Shown piece by piece: positions 26,968 to 37,045 of a DNA stretch of 64,000 nucleotides (position 1 is its first letter; each line of letters begins with the position of its first letter). The notes below the pieces were generated by a model. It was not told where the DNA came from, ran no database searches, and saw nothing but the letters and a program-made list of their open reading frames with translations. Source of the stretch: Pirellula staleyi DSM 6068 (GTDB lineage Bacteria; Planctomycetota; Planctomycetia; Pirellulales; Pirellulaceae); assembly GCF_000025185.1 (NCBI RefSeq), contig NC_013720.1, positions 4,774,001 through 4,838,000 on the forward strand, in the 5' to 3' direction. The position numbers and the translations under genes are program-made.

Positions 26968-27316
26968 TCGCGTCCTCCTTGACGCCAGACCGCCACTATC
27001 TATTCCCGCTACAAGCGTGCGAAGTATAGAGAGGCCAGATGCTGACGCAAACGTCAGTTGTCCAGCAATAAATTGTGCCTGCATGCGACGGACGCTAGCA
27101 CTCAGCAAGCCACATCTTTTGAAAATCTCTTCACAATTACCGAAAAGATGCGTTGCCTCGTTCGCTCCATTGCTGCTATTTTCCCGCACTGCAATCTCGG
27201 CGCGCGCCCCAGCCTCAAGTCTTCCTCATGAAGACATGAGACTAGCGAGCACGACACGCCCAATCACGGATGACTGGACAAAACCGAGAAGCAGACGCCT
27301 TGATGGCGAGGGAATC
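26968..27316. other. Divergent promoter region, 349 bp
   Basis: Separates the glycosyltransferase (minus) and the large dehydrogenase (plus) and must hold promoters for both. No clear -35/-10 pair or operator can be named by eye. Reading frames that extend through it lack signal peptides and family similarity. Confidence 0.4.
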
Positions 27317-30300
27317 ATGAACGGACTGAGCCCGGTGCAAAAGAAACGAAGCTTCACGTTTTGCGACCTGCTGGCTGCCACTCGCACGCGAGTGATGGTG
27401 CTTGCCTTGTTGCTGCTCGTCGGCAAAGCATCGGCGCAAGATGCTCAGTGGATTTGGTCCCCCGCGCACGAGCCTGGGAGTGTCCCAGCCGACGCCGTGT
27501 GCCACTTCCGAAAAACGATCACGCTCGAATCTCCCGAACAAGGTTCGGTGAGTATCGCAGGCGACGACAATTACGAGCTCTACATCAACGGCCGGCGTGT
27601 CGGTGGTGGTTCCAGCACCGAAAAACTCCAAGACTTCGATGTCACGCGTTTTCTGGGACGCGGCAATAACGTGGTTGCAGTTCGCGCGACAAACAAATCG
27701 GGTGGCACAGCCGCTGTGGTTGTTCGCGTCACGATCAAAGAAAAAGAGGGGGACTGGCAAGCCTTCTCGAGCGACGACACCTGGCGCACCTCGGAACGTC
27801 CTCTCCCACTCTGGAATACCACAATCTACAACGATCGCAGCTGGGCACCTGCTCGCAAGCTCGGTCCTCTCGGCGAAACAGCCCCCTGGGATCGACGCGA
27901 AGATGTTCCTGTCGCTGCCGTCGAGAAAAGCAATCGCTTTGACATCAGCGACGAATTTGAAGTTCAGCAAGTGCTCGATGGTGGCGCTACTGGCTCGCTG
28001 ATCGCCATGACCTTCAATGAATTCGGCCACATTCTGGCGTCGAAAGAAGGAAGCGGCCTGCTGCTGATCCACGATAGCGATGGCGATAAAACCCCCGACG
28101 AAATTCGGACTTGCTGCGACGATGTTAAAAACATCCAAGGGATTCTCGCACTCAACGGTGGGGTCTACGTCACCGGCGACGGTCCCGACGGTATTGGGCT
28201 CTACAAGCTCTCGGACAAAGATCGCGATGGCAAGTTCGAGGATGTTGACACGCTCGTCAAATTCAAAACGGAAGTGGCCGAGCATGGACCACACAGCATC
28301 GCGCTGGGTCCCGATGGTTTTCTCTATGTCATGCTCGGTAACCACACCAGCATCGAAGGGGAATTCGACGAGGAAAGCCCGCACAAGAACTACTACGAAG
28401 GGGATCTGCTCACTCCTAAGTACGAAGATCCAGGTGGACATGCCGTTGGGATTAAAGCACCGGGCGGAAGCATCATCCGTACTGATACCCAAGGAACTGC
28501 CGTCCAAATTGTCGCAGGCGGTCTCCGCAATCCTTACGATTTCTGCTTCAACCGCGAAGGGGAAATGTTCGTCCACGATGCCGACATGGAGTCGGATGAC
28601 GGCATGACCTGGTATCGCCCCACGCGACTGATGCACGTCACTCCTGGTAGTGAATTCGGTTGGCGCAGTGGTTGGTCGAAGTGGCCCGAGTATTACTTCG
28701 ATTCTCTGCCAGCTGCGATTGAAACAGGTCGCGGTTCGCCTGCTGGTATCGTCGCTTACAACCACTTCATGTTCCCCGTTCGCTATCACAACTGCCTGTT
28801 TTCGGCCGACTGGTCGCAAGGACGCATCCTGGCCATCACGATGAAGAAAACCGGCGCTGGATACACAGCGACGAGCGAAGTTTTCCTCGAAGGCAATCCG
28901 CTGAACGTCACCGACCTCGATGTGGGTCCCGACGGCTGGCTCTACTTCTGCACGGGGGGACGTGGCACCGGTGGTGGCATCTATCGTGTCACTTGGAAGG
29001 GCTCGGTTCCAAAAGAAGTGGTGAACATCGGCACCGGCATGACCGCCGTGATTCGTCAGCCGCAGTTGCAGAGCGCTTATGCTCGTCAAAATATTGCAGC
29101 CATCAAAAAACAACTGGGAACAGCCTGGGACACCAGTCTCGCAGGAGTCGCCAAAAGTCCCGCAAATCCGCCGAACTATCGCTTGCAAGCGCTCGACTTG
29201 ATGCAGCTCTATGGACCTGCTCCCGAAGAGACGCTGCTGGTGAATCTTTCGAAAGATCCTAGCGCCGTGGTGCGCTCGAAAACCGTCGAATTGATGGGAC
29301 TCCATCCCACCGCTGCTGTAAGCGAACGGATGGTGGAACTGCTCGACGACACCGATCGCAACGTGCGACGCAAAGCCTGCGAAGCGCTCACACGCTGCAA
29401 ACTCGAGCCACCACTCGAAAAGGTGCTGAAGATCCTAAAATCCGATGATCGCCACGAAGCCTGGGCAGCTCGCCGCTTGCTTGAATCGATGCCGGTCGAT
29501 ACCTGGCGCGACACGGTCCTCGCCAGCGACGATCACCGTGTGCTAGTGCAAGGCGGACTGGCGTTGCTGATCGTCGATCCGCGCAAACAGAACGCCATCG
29601 ACGTGATGCAAAAAGCTCATAAAGAGCTCGAAGCTTTCGTCAGCGATCGCGATTTCCTCGACATTCTCCGTCTGCTCGAAGTCGCCATCCATCGTGGTGG
29701 TGTTTCTGCCGATGAAGTCCCTGGCCTCCGTCGGCAATTGGCCGAAGAGTTTCCAGCGGGCGATCCAGTGATGAACCGCGAGCTGATTCGCTTGCTCGTC
29801 TACCTTGAAGAGTCGACGATTATCGATCGGTATCTGGCTTACTTGTCGAGCGATGTTGCCGACGTTGAGAAACTGCATGTGGCGATGCACCTGCGATTCC
29901 TGAAGTCTGGCTGGACTCCCTCGCGACGCATGACACTGCTGGAATACTACGAAGATGCCAACCAGCGTAAGGGTGGTGGCAGCTATGCTCGCTACATCAT
30001 CAATGCCACGCGAGATTTCACGAAGGATCTGACGGAAGAGGAGTCGGTGGCGGTGCTCGCCAAGGGTGCCAAGATGCCCAACGCTGCACTGGGTGCGCTC
30101 TACAAGCTCCCCGCACAACTCGACGACACGATGATCGATACGCTGGAATCACTCGACAAACAGCTCGAAGGGAAAACGACCGATTCCGTTCAGCGTTTGC
30201 GTGTCGGTATTGTGGCCGTAATGGCTCGTAGCGCCGACGAACGTTCGATGGCGTATCTCCGAAAAGTATGGGAAGCCGATCCCGAACGTCGTCAGCCGGT

Positions 30301-31150
30301 CGCCCTCGGTTTGGCACAACAACCTGAAGGTGAGAACTGGAGCTTCCTGGTCCGTAGCCTCGGAATTCTCGAACCAGCCGCCGGTCGCGAAATCTGTAAC
30401 AAGCTAATGGATGTCGACCAAGCCCCGGAAGAAGCTGAACCGTATCGCCAGGTGATTCTGCTCGGGCTCAAGATGAAAGAGAAGGGTTCGCAGCCAGCGA
30501 TTTCGCTCCTCGAGTACTGGGTCGGTGAAGAGCTAGCCGCAGGCAAAGAGCCAGCCGATCAGCTCATCGCATGGCAGGAGTGGTTCAAGACCACCTATCC
30601 TGAACAGCCAGCGGCCGAACTTCCCAAGGCATCGGAAAACAGCAAGTACACCTTTGAAGAGCTCACCACCTACCTTGGCGGCGAAGAGTTCGCGAAAGCG
30701 TCGACCGCTCGCGGTAAGGAGATCTATGTTCGAGCCCAGTGCGCCAAGTGTCACCGCTATGGCGACGAAGGAGAGAGCATCGGTCCAGACCTCACGAAAG
30801 TGACGAATCGCTTTACGAAGAAAGAGCTCCTCGAGTCGATCTTTTACCCCTCGCACGTGATTTCTTCGCAGTATCAGTCGAAGACGATTCTCACCACCGA
30901 CGGCCGGACCATCCAAGGTCTCGTTGCTCCGGGGGCTGCTGGCGAAACTGTCGTCCTGCAATCGACGGGCGAAAAAATCACACTAGCAGGGGATGAGATT
31001 GAAGCGATCAAGCCGTCGACGGTTTCAGCGATGCCTGAAGGGCTGCTCAACACCCTAGAGCTCGAAGAAATCGCCGATCTGATGCTCTTCCTGCAATCGG
31101 GTAGTCGTGAACAAATCGCTCGCGAGCAAGACAACGAAGCGCCTCGCTGA
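27317..31150 (+). CDS. Large secreted PVC-type dehydrogenase with HEAT repeats and heme c
   Basis: 1277 residues. A signal peptide (VMVLALLLLVGKASA) is followed by a galactose-binding-like beta domain (~40-190, DDNYELYINGRRVGGGSS). A six-bladed beta-propeller of the PVC membrane-bound dehydrogenase type spans ~200-570 (GPHSIALGPDGFLYVMLGNH; AGGLRNPYDFCFNREGEMF). Next are HEAT-like repeats (~600-1090) and a C-terminal cytochrome-c-like domain with CAKCH near residue 1140 (and GESIGPDLTKVTNRFTKKEL). It probably oxidises a sugar-type substrate in the periplasm and passes electrons to the heme; the substrate is not known. The start has GAGGGA upstream. It is the planctomycete-specific family with the heme-binding tail. 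Confidence 0.85.
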   Translation: MNGLSPVQKKRSFTFCDLLAATRTRVMVLALLLLVGKASAQDAQWIWSPAHEPGSVPADAVCHFRKTITLESPEQGSVSIAGDDNYELYINGRRVGGGSSTEKLQDFDVTRFLGRGNNVVAVRATNKSGGTAAVVVRVTIKEKEGDWQAFSSDDTWRTSERPLPLWNTTIYNDRSWAPARKLGPLGETAPWDRREDVPVAAVEKSNRFDISDEFEVQQVLDGGATGSLIAMTFNEFGHILASKEGSGLLLIHDSDGDKTPDEIRTCCDDVKNIQGILALNGGVYVTGDGPDGIGLYKLSDKDRDGKFEDVDTLVKFKTEVAEHGPHSIALGPDGFLYVMLGNHTSIEGEFDEESPHKNYYEGDLLTPKYEDPGGHAVGIKAPGGSIIRTDTQGTAVQIVAGGLRNPYDFCFNREGEMFVHDADMESDDGMTWYRPTRLMHVTPGSEFGWRSGWSKWPEYYFDSLPAAIETGRGSPAGIVAYNHFMFPVRYHNCLFSADWSQGRILAITMKKTGAGYTATSEVFLEGNPLNVTDLDVGPDGWLYFCTGGRGTGGGIYRVTWKGSVPKEVVNIGTGMTAVIRQPQLQSAYARQNIAAIKKQLGTAWDTSLAGVAKSPANPPNYRLQALDLMQLYGPAPEETLLVNLSKDPSAVVRSKTVELMGLHPTAAVSERMVELLDDTDRNVRRKACEALTRCKLEPPLEKVLKILKSDDRHEAWAARRLLESMPVDTWRDTVLASDDHRVLVQGGLALLIVDPRKQNAIDVMQKAHKELEAFVSDRDFLDILRLLEVAIHRGGVSADEVPGLRRQLAEEFPAGDPVMNRELIRLLVYLEESTIIDRYLAYLSSDVADVEKLHVAMHLRFLKSGWTPSRRMTLLEYYEDANQRKGGGSYARYIINATRDFTKDLTEEESVAVLAKGAKMPNAALGALYKLPAQLDDTMIDTLESLDKQLEGKTTDSVQRLRVGIVAVMARSADERSMAYLRKVWEADPERRQPVALGLAQQPEGENWSFLVRSLGILEPAAGREICNKLMDVDQAPEEAEPYRQVILLGLKMKEKGSQPAISLLEYWVGEELAAGKEPADQLIAWQEWFKTTYPEQPAAELPKASENSKYTFEELTTYLGGEEFAKASTARGKEIYVRAQCAKCHRYGDEGESIGPDLTKVTNRFTKKELLESIFYPSHVISSQYQSKTILTTDGRTIQGLVAPGAAGETVVLQSTGEKITLAGDEIEAIKPSTVSAMPEGLLNTLELEEIADLMLFLQSGSREQIAREQDNEAPR

Positions 31151-31171
31151 GTACGCGCAGCAACATTCGGA

Positions 31172-31390
31172 TTAACCAGGTCCCACAAAATCGCGCGCGG
31201 AATTGAACTCGATTCCTCGCGCGATCTTCATTTTCTTGCCACCCATCACACCCGCTCGTGCACCTCCAGAAACGTTCATCCCGGCAAGTTTCTGGCTGAA
31301 ATGGGGCGCACCGGGGGAATCTTTCGCTTGCAAGCGAACCGCTGACAGCTGTTCGGCGTATAGCGGCTGTCGGGGATATTGGGCCTCCAC
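31172..31390 (-). CDS. Small hypothetical protein (doubtful)
   Basis: A 72-codon frame starting with GTG at 31390, preceded by AGGA. The product is basic and Gly-rich near its end (GGARAGVMGGKKMKIARGIE), with no membrane segment or known motif. Codon choice looks possible but the gene may be spurious. The rest of the 436-bp gap (31151-31586) holds the promoter of the His-rich lipoprotein gene and nothing else I can name. Confidence 0.25.
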   Translation of the reverse strand: MEAQYPRQPLYAEQLSAVRLQAKDSPGAPHFSQKLAGMNVSGGARAGVMGGKKMKIARGIEFNSARDFVGPG

Positions 31391-31586
31391 TTTTCCTGTC
31401 CTGGCAACATCTCCAGGAAGGCGAGTTGTTGCCCGCTCCTGTGGCAGATTACGATGAATGCTTCGAACCGGCTGTTGGGTTGGCAGCTAACATGCTCAAC
31501 CTTTCCGCCAAAATCGATATGCTGTTCTCATTGCTTTTTCAGCAGCGTCGCTCGCACTCATTGATTCCCATTCCGGAAAGACCTTT

Positions 31587-32123
31587 ATGAAAATCACAGG
31601 TTTTCTCTTCGCCCTTGTTCTTGGTCTATCGACGGCGGCGATGTTCACTGGATGTACAAAATCGTCGGACACCAAAGCCCCCGAAGGCGAGGCGGGACAT
31701 GGCGACCACGATCATGGTGATCACGGACACGACCACGAACATTCGCACGCAGGTCCACATGGCGGAAAGGTGTTTGTGATCGGGGATGAAGAGTATCACG
31801 GCGAATGGACCCACGACGACACCGGCAAGGTTTCGATCTACTTGCTCGATTCCGCGATGAAAGAGACTGTCCCTACGGCTAGTCCTTCGGTCACGATTGA
31901 TGTGAAGGTAGGAGAAGAGACGAAGACCTACGAGCTACCAGCGGTGAATCCGACAGCCGACGAACCACCGACCGCGTTTCAGTTTGAGATTGTCGATGCG
32001 GGACTCGGCGGAGCGCTCGAAGCGGTGAGCGAAGGGGGAGTGCAAGCGACTTTGAAAGTTGTCATCAATTCCAAGCCCTACTCGGTTAAGATCACCAAGG
32101 AAGAGCACAGCCACGCCCACTAA
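31587..32123 (+). CDS. Histidine-rich lipoprotein, probable metal binder
   Basis: 178 residues. The signal MKITGFLFALVLGLSTAAMF ends in TGC, a lipobox with Cys23. Directly after it lies a His/Asp/Gly cluster (GHGDHDHGDHGHDHEHSHAG, residues ~38-57), a typical site for zinc, nickel or copper. A beta-rich domain follows (HGGKVFVIGDEEYHGEWTHD), and the protein ends HSHAH. It may buffer or deliver metal ions in the periplasm. No transporter gene lies beside it. It is followed by a strong terminator. Confidence 0.7.
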   Translation: MKITGFLFALVLGLSTAAMFTGCTKSSDTKAPEGEAGHGDHDHGDHGHDHEHSHAGPHGGKVFVIGDEEYHGEWTHDDTGKVSIYLLDSAMKETVPTASPSVTIDVKVGEETKTYELPAVNPTADEPPTAFQFEIVDAGLGGALEAVSEGGVQATLKVVINSKPYSVKITKEEHSHAH

Positions 32124-32156
32124 GCTTCGGCTGATTTTTAGCAGCACAGCATTTCC

Positions 32157-32193
32157 AACGCTGGTCTGGCGATAACGCTAGGCCAGCGTTTTT
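32157..32193 (+). terminator. Rho-independent terminator
   Basis: A 15-bp stem AACGCTGGTCTGGCG / CGCTAGGCCAGCGTT (two G-U pairs) with a four-base loop, followed by TTTT. It ends the His-rich lipoprotein gene. Confidence 0.85.
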
Positions 32194-32276
32194 TATGGGA
32201 GTCGTCTACGAAATTCTCTCTCGCAGTTGCGAGCGTCACCCAGGGATGCCATCATCCGAGCACAACGAAGTAACCC

Positions 32277-33776
32277 ATGGTCTACGGAGCGCCGAAAGTG
32301 ATTCGCATCCCCTTCAAAATCGCCCACGCTGCGATGACATTCGTTGCCTTCGTCTTGGCAACTACGTTCGTCATTTCTTCTACAGCAGCGACTGAAGAAT
32401 CTGCCGCCGATGCGGCGAGTAAGCGGCGTCCCAATATTGTCCTCATCTTCTGTGACGACCTCGGCTATGCCGATATTGGCTGCTTCGGAGCCAAGGGGTA
32501 CGAGACTCCTAATCTCAACAAACTCGCCTCTGAAGGGATGAAATTCACCGACTTTCAAGTAGCTGCTGCCGTCTGTAGCGCCTCGCGCGCCGCGCTGCTG
32601 ACAGGCTGTTATCCACAGCGTGTGGGAATCCTCAGTGCGCTCGGGCCATCGGACTCTATTGGGATCGCCAAAAACGAACTCCTCATTAGCGAACTGCTGC
32701 AAAACCTCGGGTACAAAACGGCCTGCTTTGGTAAGTGGCATCTCGGGCATCACGAGCAGTTTTTACCGCAGCAAAACGGCTTTGCAACCTACTTCGGCCT
32801 CCCTTACTCCAACGACATGTGGCCGAAGCATCCCACCGCGAAGAATGCGTATCCGCCACTCCCTCTCATCGATGGCAACAAAACGATCGAACTCAATCCC
32901 GATCAAACCAAACTCACCACGTGGTATACCGAAAAAGCGGTGAAGTTTATTCACGACTGTGGAGAGAAACCGTTCTTTCTTTATGTGCCGCACAACATGC
33001 CGCACGTACCACTCTTTGTTTCCGAAAAGTTTGCTGGCAAGACGAAACGTGGACTCTTTGGCGACGTGATTGCAGAAATCGATTGGAGCGTCGGAGAGAT
33101 TACCAAGGCGCTCGAGGCGACCGGTAACGTAGACAACACGCTCGTGATCTTCACCTCGGATAATGGACCGTGGCTTTCCTACGGTGATCACGCAGGATCG
33201 ACCGGAGGCTTTCGTGAAGGGAAGGGGACCGTGTGGGAAGGTGGTCATCGAGTCCCGATGATCGCGAAGTATCCTGGCACAATCCAGCCCGGAACAACAT
33301 GCGACAAACTTGCTTCGACGATCGATCTTTTCCCTACGATTGCCCACTACTGCGGAGCCACCATCGACCCTTCACGCAAGATCGATGGTGTATCGATTCA
33401 GCCGCTACTGGAGTCGGTAGAAGGTGCTAAAAGCTCCCACGAATTCTTTTACTATTACTGGGGCAATGGACTCGAGGCTGTACGCGACGAGCGGTTCAAG
33501 CTCCACTTTCCGCATGCTTTCCGCTCACTCACCGGCACTCCTGGAACTGACGGCATGCCGAATGGCTACACACAAGCGAAGACGGAGCTTGCCCTCTTTG
33601 ATCTTGATGCCGATCCGTTTGAGCAAACGAATATCGCAGCTGATCATCCCGAAGTTACTGCGCGACTCACTGCCGCTGCGGAATCAATGCGCAGCGATCT
33701 AGGCGATAGCCTAACCGGAAAGAAAGGGACAGGAATTCGCCCACCCGATCGCTTTACTCAGCCGAAAGCAAACTAA
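32277..33776 (+). CDS. Secreted type I sulfatase
   Basis: 499 residues with an N-terminal hydrophobic segment (AMTFVAFVLATTFVISSTAA), so probably periplasmic. The sulfatase signature CSASRAALLTG with Cys100 is the site converted to formylglycine; metal ligands are seen in PNIVLIFCDDLGYADIG and in the later FTSDNGPW. His/Lys residues of the active site occur in FGKWHLGHH. It cleaves sulfate esters, most likely of polysaccharides, as in the many sulfatases of marine planctomycetes. A formylglycine-generating enzyme is needed from elsewhere in the genome. The start could instead be the internal ATG at 32334. Confidence 0.9.
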   Translation: MVYGAPKVIRIPFKIAHAAMTFVAFVLATTFVISSTAATEESAADAASKRRPNIVLIFCDDLGYADIGCFGAKGYETPNLNKLASEGMKFTDFQVAAAVCSASRAALLTGCYPQRVGILSALGPSDSIGIAKNELLISELLQNLGYKTACFGKWHLGHHEQFLPQQNGFATYFGLPYSNDMWPKHPTAKNAYPPLPLIDGNKTIELNPDQTKLTTWYTEKAVKFIHDCGEKPFFLYVPHNMPHVPLFVSEKFAGKTKRGLFGDVIAEIDWSVGEITKALEATGNVDNTLVIFTSDNGPWLSYGDHAGSTGGFREGKGTVWEGGHRVPMIAKYPGTIQPGTTCDKLASTIDLFPTIAHYCGATIDPSRKIDGVSIQPLLESVEGAKSSHEFFYYYWGNGLEAVRDERFKLHFPHAFRSLTGTPGTDGMPNGYTQAKTELALFDLDADPFEQTNIAADHPEVTARLTAAAESMRSDLGDSLTGKKGTGIRPPDRFTQPKAN

Positions 33777-33823
33777 CGGCCAATCGTGTGAATCATTACG
33801 TATTTCTCTAAGAATACGCGCGA

Positions 33824-34723
33824 CTATGACTGCGCAAGGGCAGCTGCTTTCTCGAGAGTCGGCTCGAGTTCTTCCCAGATGATCGCCAGGGAAACTTGAT
33901 CGAGTCCGAGTCCCGCATACACCTCGTCGGGCGGAGGTGGGACATTGTGGACCCCCAGCGATGTCCAGCCGGCGCGGCTGCAAAGATAGTTAGCCACTGC
34001 AACCACTTGCACGAGATCGCGATGCTCCCCTTCATAGCACCAGGGCTGATGATGGTAGGTGATCGCATCGGCCACTTGTTCAGGCAGGTTCCAGCGCTGC
34101 GCGACAAAGCCGCCCAGCATCGCGTGATCGAAGGAAAGAATCTCGCGCTCAATAGCATAGGTCGGAACATCGCTACGTAGTCCATCGATCACACGATGGA
34201 AATGGCGACGGAGTGTCTGATCAATCAGGATCAGCCCAATGTCGTGCAGCAGCCCCCCGATGTACGCTTCTTCTGGGGCACCGCGTCCGCAGACGCGCGA
34301 AATCAAACGCCCCGCCGCTGCGACAGCCACGCTATGCGACCAGAGATTCGATCGCTTGTAGCTCCCGTAATCGCCGGGCGCTTCATAGATGCGAGAGACA
34401 AAAACAGTCATCGCCAGGTTTCGAACTTCGCGAAATCCGAGCAGGCTCACTGCCGTACGGACATCGGCCACCTTTTGACTCAATCCGTAGTACGACGAGT
34501 TTAGTCGACGCAAGATGCGTGCGACGAGAACTGGGTCGCTTTGAATCGCTTCGCGCAAGTCATCAGCGCGGCTGTTATCGTCTTCTGCGAGCGACAAAAT
34601 GCGACGGGCGACAGTGGGGAGCGACGAGACCTCGCCAATTCGTGAAAACAACTTCTCGAGCGCAACCCGACGTTCGTCGGAGAGCGGTTCAGTTGATCCA
34701 GGAATGAGAGAGGTCGTGGACAT
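33824..34723 (-). CDS. HDOD-domain protein
   Basis: 299 residues, with an HDOD domain over residues ~20-230 (FSRIGEVSSLPTVARRILSL, AIQSDPVLVARILRRLNSSY, LGFREVRNLAMTVFVSR, YIGGLLHDIGLI). HDOD proteins are HD-superfamily relatives that take part in signalling, often with cyclic-di-nucleotides, without proven hydrolase activity. No output domain follows, only a short helical tail. It converges with the sulfatase gene (47 bp apart). Confidence 0.88.
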   Translation of the reverse strand: MSTTSLIPGSTEPLSDERRVALEKLFSRIGEVSSLPTVARRILSLAEDDNSRADDLREAIQSDPVLVARILRRLNSSYYGLSQKVADVRTAVSLLGFREVRNLAMTVFVSRIYEAPGDYGSYKRSNLWSHSVAVAAAGRLISRVCGRGAPEEAYIGGLLHDIGLILIDQTLRRHFHRVIDGLRSDVPTYAIEREILSFDHAMLGGFVAQRWNLPEQVADAITYHHQPWCYEGEHRDLVQVVAVANYLCSRAGWTSLGVHNVPPPPDEVYAGLGLDQVSLAIIWEELEPTLEKAAALAQS

Positions 34724-35063
34724 AGAAAGTGAATTGGGTCCCGCTATTATCAGCCTCGTTGTTCAAAGCTCCTGCGTGCAAAGTCATCCCAGAAGGATGC
34801 ATGCGCACGAACTTCCATCGGCTACAAACGTAGCTCACCACCCGAGCCATGCGGTGTGCACATCTGCAGTTTTTCCCGAGTAAGAACACGTTTTTTGCGT
34901 TGTAGCGATTCTTCCATCGACCTACCGCCCGTTGGGGGAGAGCTTGGATTTGCCGAGAGCCGTTCTGTGACCTAGGGTTCAGTGCCTACGAGTGCGCGCT
35001 AGATTTGACGCGCAGCAGCAGGCTCTTTTTCCACTCGCGCAAACGATCTCGGACTGATCCACG
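34724..35063. other. Divergent intergenic region, 340 bp
   Basis: Between the HDOD gene (minus) and the AAA ATPase gene (plus); expected to carry a promoter for each. No distinct operator, hairpin or small gene is seen. Confidence 0.4.
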
Positions 35064-36713
35064 ATGAGCCAATCGAGCAGCAACAGCCTGTTTGCCTTAC
35101 TGGGACGTAAGCCGAAGCCAGCGGCCACAGATCCGCTGGCGCAGCTCCTTCCCGCAACCGCTGCGAGCAGTGAAGTTCCGGTGGTTGTGCCAGCGCCTGC
35201 AGTGTCGAAAGATGCTGCTGCAGAAACCGCGTCAGCTACGCCAAAGTCGCCTGAACAGGCAGCCGCGAGCGATGAAAAACTTCAGCAGCTGCTGGCCCGC
35301 ATTCATCAGCTCGCGGGTCCCGAAGCGGCACGTGCACCACAAACCGAAGTGCCAGTTGCAGAATCGCCAAGCGAGAACCATGCATCATCCAAATCATCGA
35401 GTCCGCCGACAACTTTTGCTGCTGCCGCGAAGGTCGAGCAGCACGTGGTGAACGATTGCTTTTTGCCCCTTGAGCCCGAGAGTATTCACGAGGCGGGGCT
35501 GACCGATAGCGAAGTCGAACAGCTGATCTTGAAATACTTGCTCTCACGTGGTGATAGCACCGGGCGCGATGTTGCCGATCAAATCCGCTTGCCTTTCGTT
35601 CTGCTCGACACTCTGCTGCGTCAACTGAAGTACGATCAGCTCCTCGTCTATCGTGGCTCGGCACCGATGAACGACTATGTCTATCAGCTCACAGATCTTG
35701 GCCGCGAGCGAGCCCGGCGCTACATGGAGCACTGCACCTACTTCGGCGCTGCACCGGTATCGCTCACTGATTACATCTTGGGGGTCAAATCCCAATCCCT
35801 GGAACAGCAACACCCGAGCCAAGACGATCTGGCACGAGCTTTCGAAGACATTCTCGTTCCGAAGTCGATGATGCGTCGCTTGGGACCCGCAATCAACTCG
35901 GGGCGTGGGCTCTTTTTGTTCGGTGCAGCTGGCAACGGGAAAACCACGATTGCAGAACGTGTGACGCGCGCGTTTGGTCAGTACATTTGGATTCCCCGCG
36001 CGATCGGTATCGACGGCGAAGTGATTCGGCTCTACGACCCCGTGAATCACGAAGAGTGCCCTTTGCCACAGAATACAGGGCTCCTCGATCAGTCGAAAAT
36101 CGATCGCCGCTGGATTCGTATTCGCCGCCCCACGATCGTGGTGGGTGGTGAACTCACGATGGATAGTCTCGAAGTCACTTTGAACCGTTCGACTGGGATC
36201 AGCGAAGCGCCGCTGCAGCTCAAAAGCAACTGCGGCACGCTGGTGATCGACGACTTTGGACGTCAGAAGATGAGTACCGACCAGCTCCTCAATCGCTGGA
36301 TCGTTCCTCTCGAAAAACGTTACGACTACCTGAATCTACCCAATGGCAAGAAGATTCAAGTCCCGTTCGATCAGTTGATTGTTTTTTCAACGAACCTCGA
36401 ACCGAAGGATCTCGTCGACGAGGCGTTCCTCCGCCGTATTCCTTACAAGATTGAGGTGCTCGATCCCTCGGAAGAAGACTTTCGTCGTTTGTTTCAGATA
36501 CTCTGCCCGAAGCTTGGTTTCGAGTACGAGCAAGATCCGATCGATTACCTGGTGGAGCACCACTACAAGCGAGTTTCTCGCAAATTCCGTGCGTGTCAGC
36601 CGCGCGACTTGCTCCTGCAAATTCGCAACTACTGCCTCTTCCTGAAGCAAAGTCCGAAGCTGAATCGCGATGCCATCGACCTTGCTGTCGAAAACTATTT
36701 CTCGGTGATGTAG
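35064..36713 (+). CDS. Winged-helix / AAA ATPase
   Basis: 549 residues, cytoplasmic. The first ~130 residues are Ala/Pro/Gln-rich and disordered. A winged-helix-like domain occupies ~140-225 ([20 protein letters not shown], then [20 protein letters not shown]). The AAA core follows: Walker A GAAGNGKT (~287-294), Walker [11 protein letters not shown] (~391), and an RRIPYKIEV arginine motif near 455. The C-terminal part ([18 protein letters not shown]) is a lid-like helical bundle. Its target is unknown; such ATPases often remodel DNA-bound or membrane complexes. It is not placed in any system here. Confidence 0.7.
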   Translation: MSQSSSNSLFALLGRKPKPAATDPLAQLLPATAASSEVPVVVPAPAVSKDAAAETASATPKSPEQAAASDEKLQQLLARIHQLAGPEAARAPQTEVPVAESPSENHASSKSSSPPTTFAAAAKVEQHVVNDCFLPLEPESIHEAGLTDSEVEQLILKYLLSRGDSTGRDVADQIRLPFVLLDTLLRQLKYDQLLVYRGSAPMNDYVYQLTDLGRERARRYMEHCTYFGAAPVSLTDYILGVKSQSLEQQHPSQDDLARAFEDILVPKSMMRRLGPAINSGRGLFLFGAAGNGKTTIAERVTRAFGQYIWIPRAIGIDGEVIRLYDPVNHEECPLPQNTGLLDQSKIDRRWIRIRRPTIVVGGELTMDSLEVTLNRSTGISEAPLQLKSNCGTLVIDDFGRQKMSTDQLLNRWIVPLEKRYDYLNLPNGKKIQVPFDQLIVFSTNLEPKDLVDEAFLRRIPYKIEVLDPSEEDFRRLFQILCPKLGFEYEQDPIDYLVEHHYKRVSRKFRACQPRDLLLQIRNYCLFLKQSPKLNRDAIDLAVENYFSVM

Positions 36714-36743
36714 TAGCCGAGCTTGGCGGCGTCTTTTGTTGCG

Positions 36744-37007
36744 TTATCCGCCACCGATAGCTGGCAAGAAGTGCAGTTCGCTGTGTGGCTGAAGCGTGGC
36801 GCGCATCCCGCGCCGCGACATCTGATCGTCGATCGACACTTGCAGTGCCGGCGCAAGCTCGCTACCGACACAAATTCGTGATTTAAGGCCGGGAAATCGC
36901 ATCTCGAGATGTGCGACCACTTCCGCCACACTAGCGCCAGGGATCTCGACCTGCGAGATCCCACCTGTTAAATCGCGCCATGGCACAGGAATAAAAACAG
37001 TGGCCAT
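36744..37007 (-). CDS. MoaD/ThiS-like sulfur-carrier protein
   Basis: 87 residues with a ubiquitin-like fold pattern: MATVFIPVPWRDLTGG, then VEIPGASVAEVVAHLEMRFP, and a C-terminal LPAIGGG. The terminal Gly-Gly is the residue that becomes a thiocarboxylate in MoaD, ThiS and their kin. It lies 38 bp after the molybdenum-enzyme genes on the same strand, so it may supply sulfur for molybdopterin or for the sulfido ligand of the enzyme. That link is inferred. Confidence 0.75.
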   Translation of the reverse strand: MATVFIPVPWRDLTGGISQVEIPGASVAEVVAHLEMRFPGLKSRICVGSELAPALQVSIDDQMSRRGMRATLQPHSELHFLPAIGGG

Positions 37008-37045
37008 CGCGATAACTCACAATCTCGAGTGAACATGCAGTCGAA

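Noticed and set aside
27242-29305. Long open frame (~687 codons) on the minus strand within the large dehydrogenase gene
   Set aside because: It lies antisense to a well-supported gene, has no signal, motif or ribosome-binding site, and its amino-acid make-up mirrors the sense codons.
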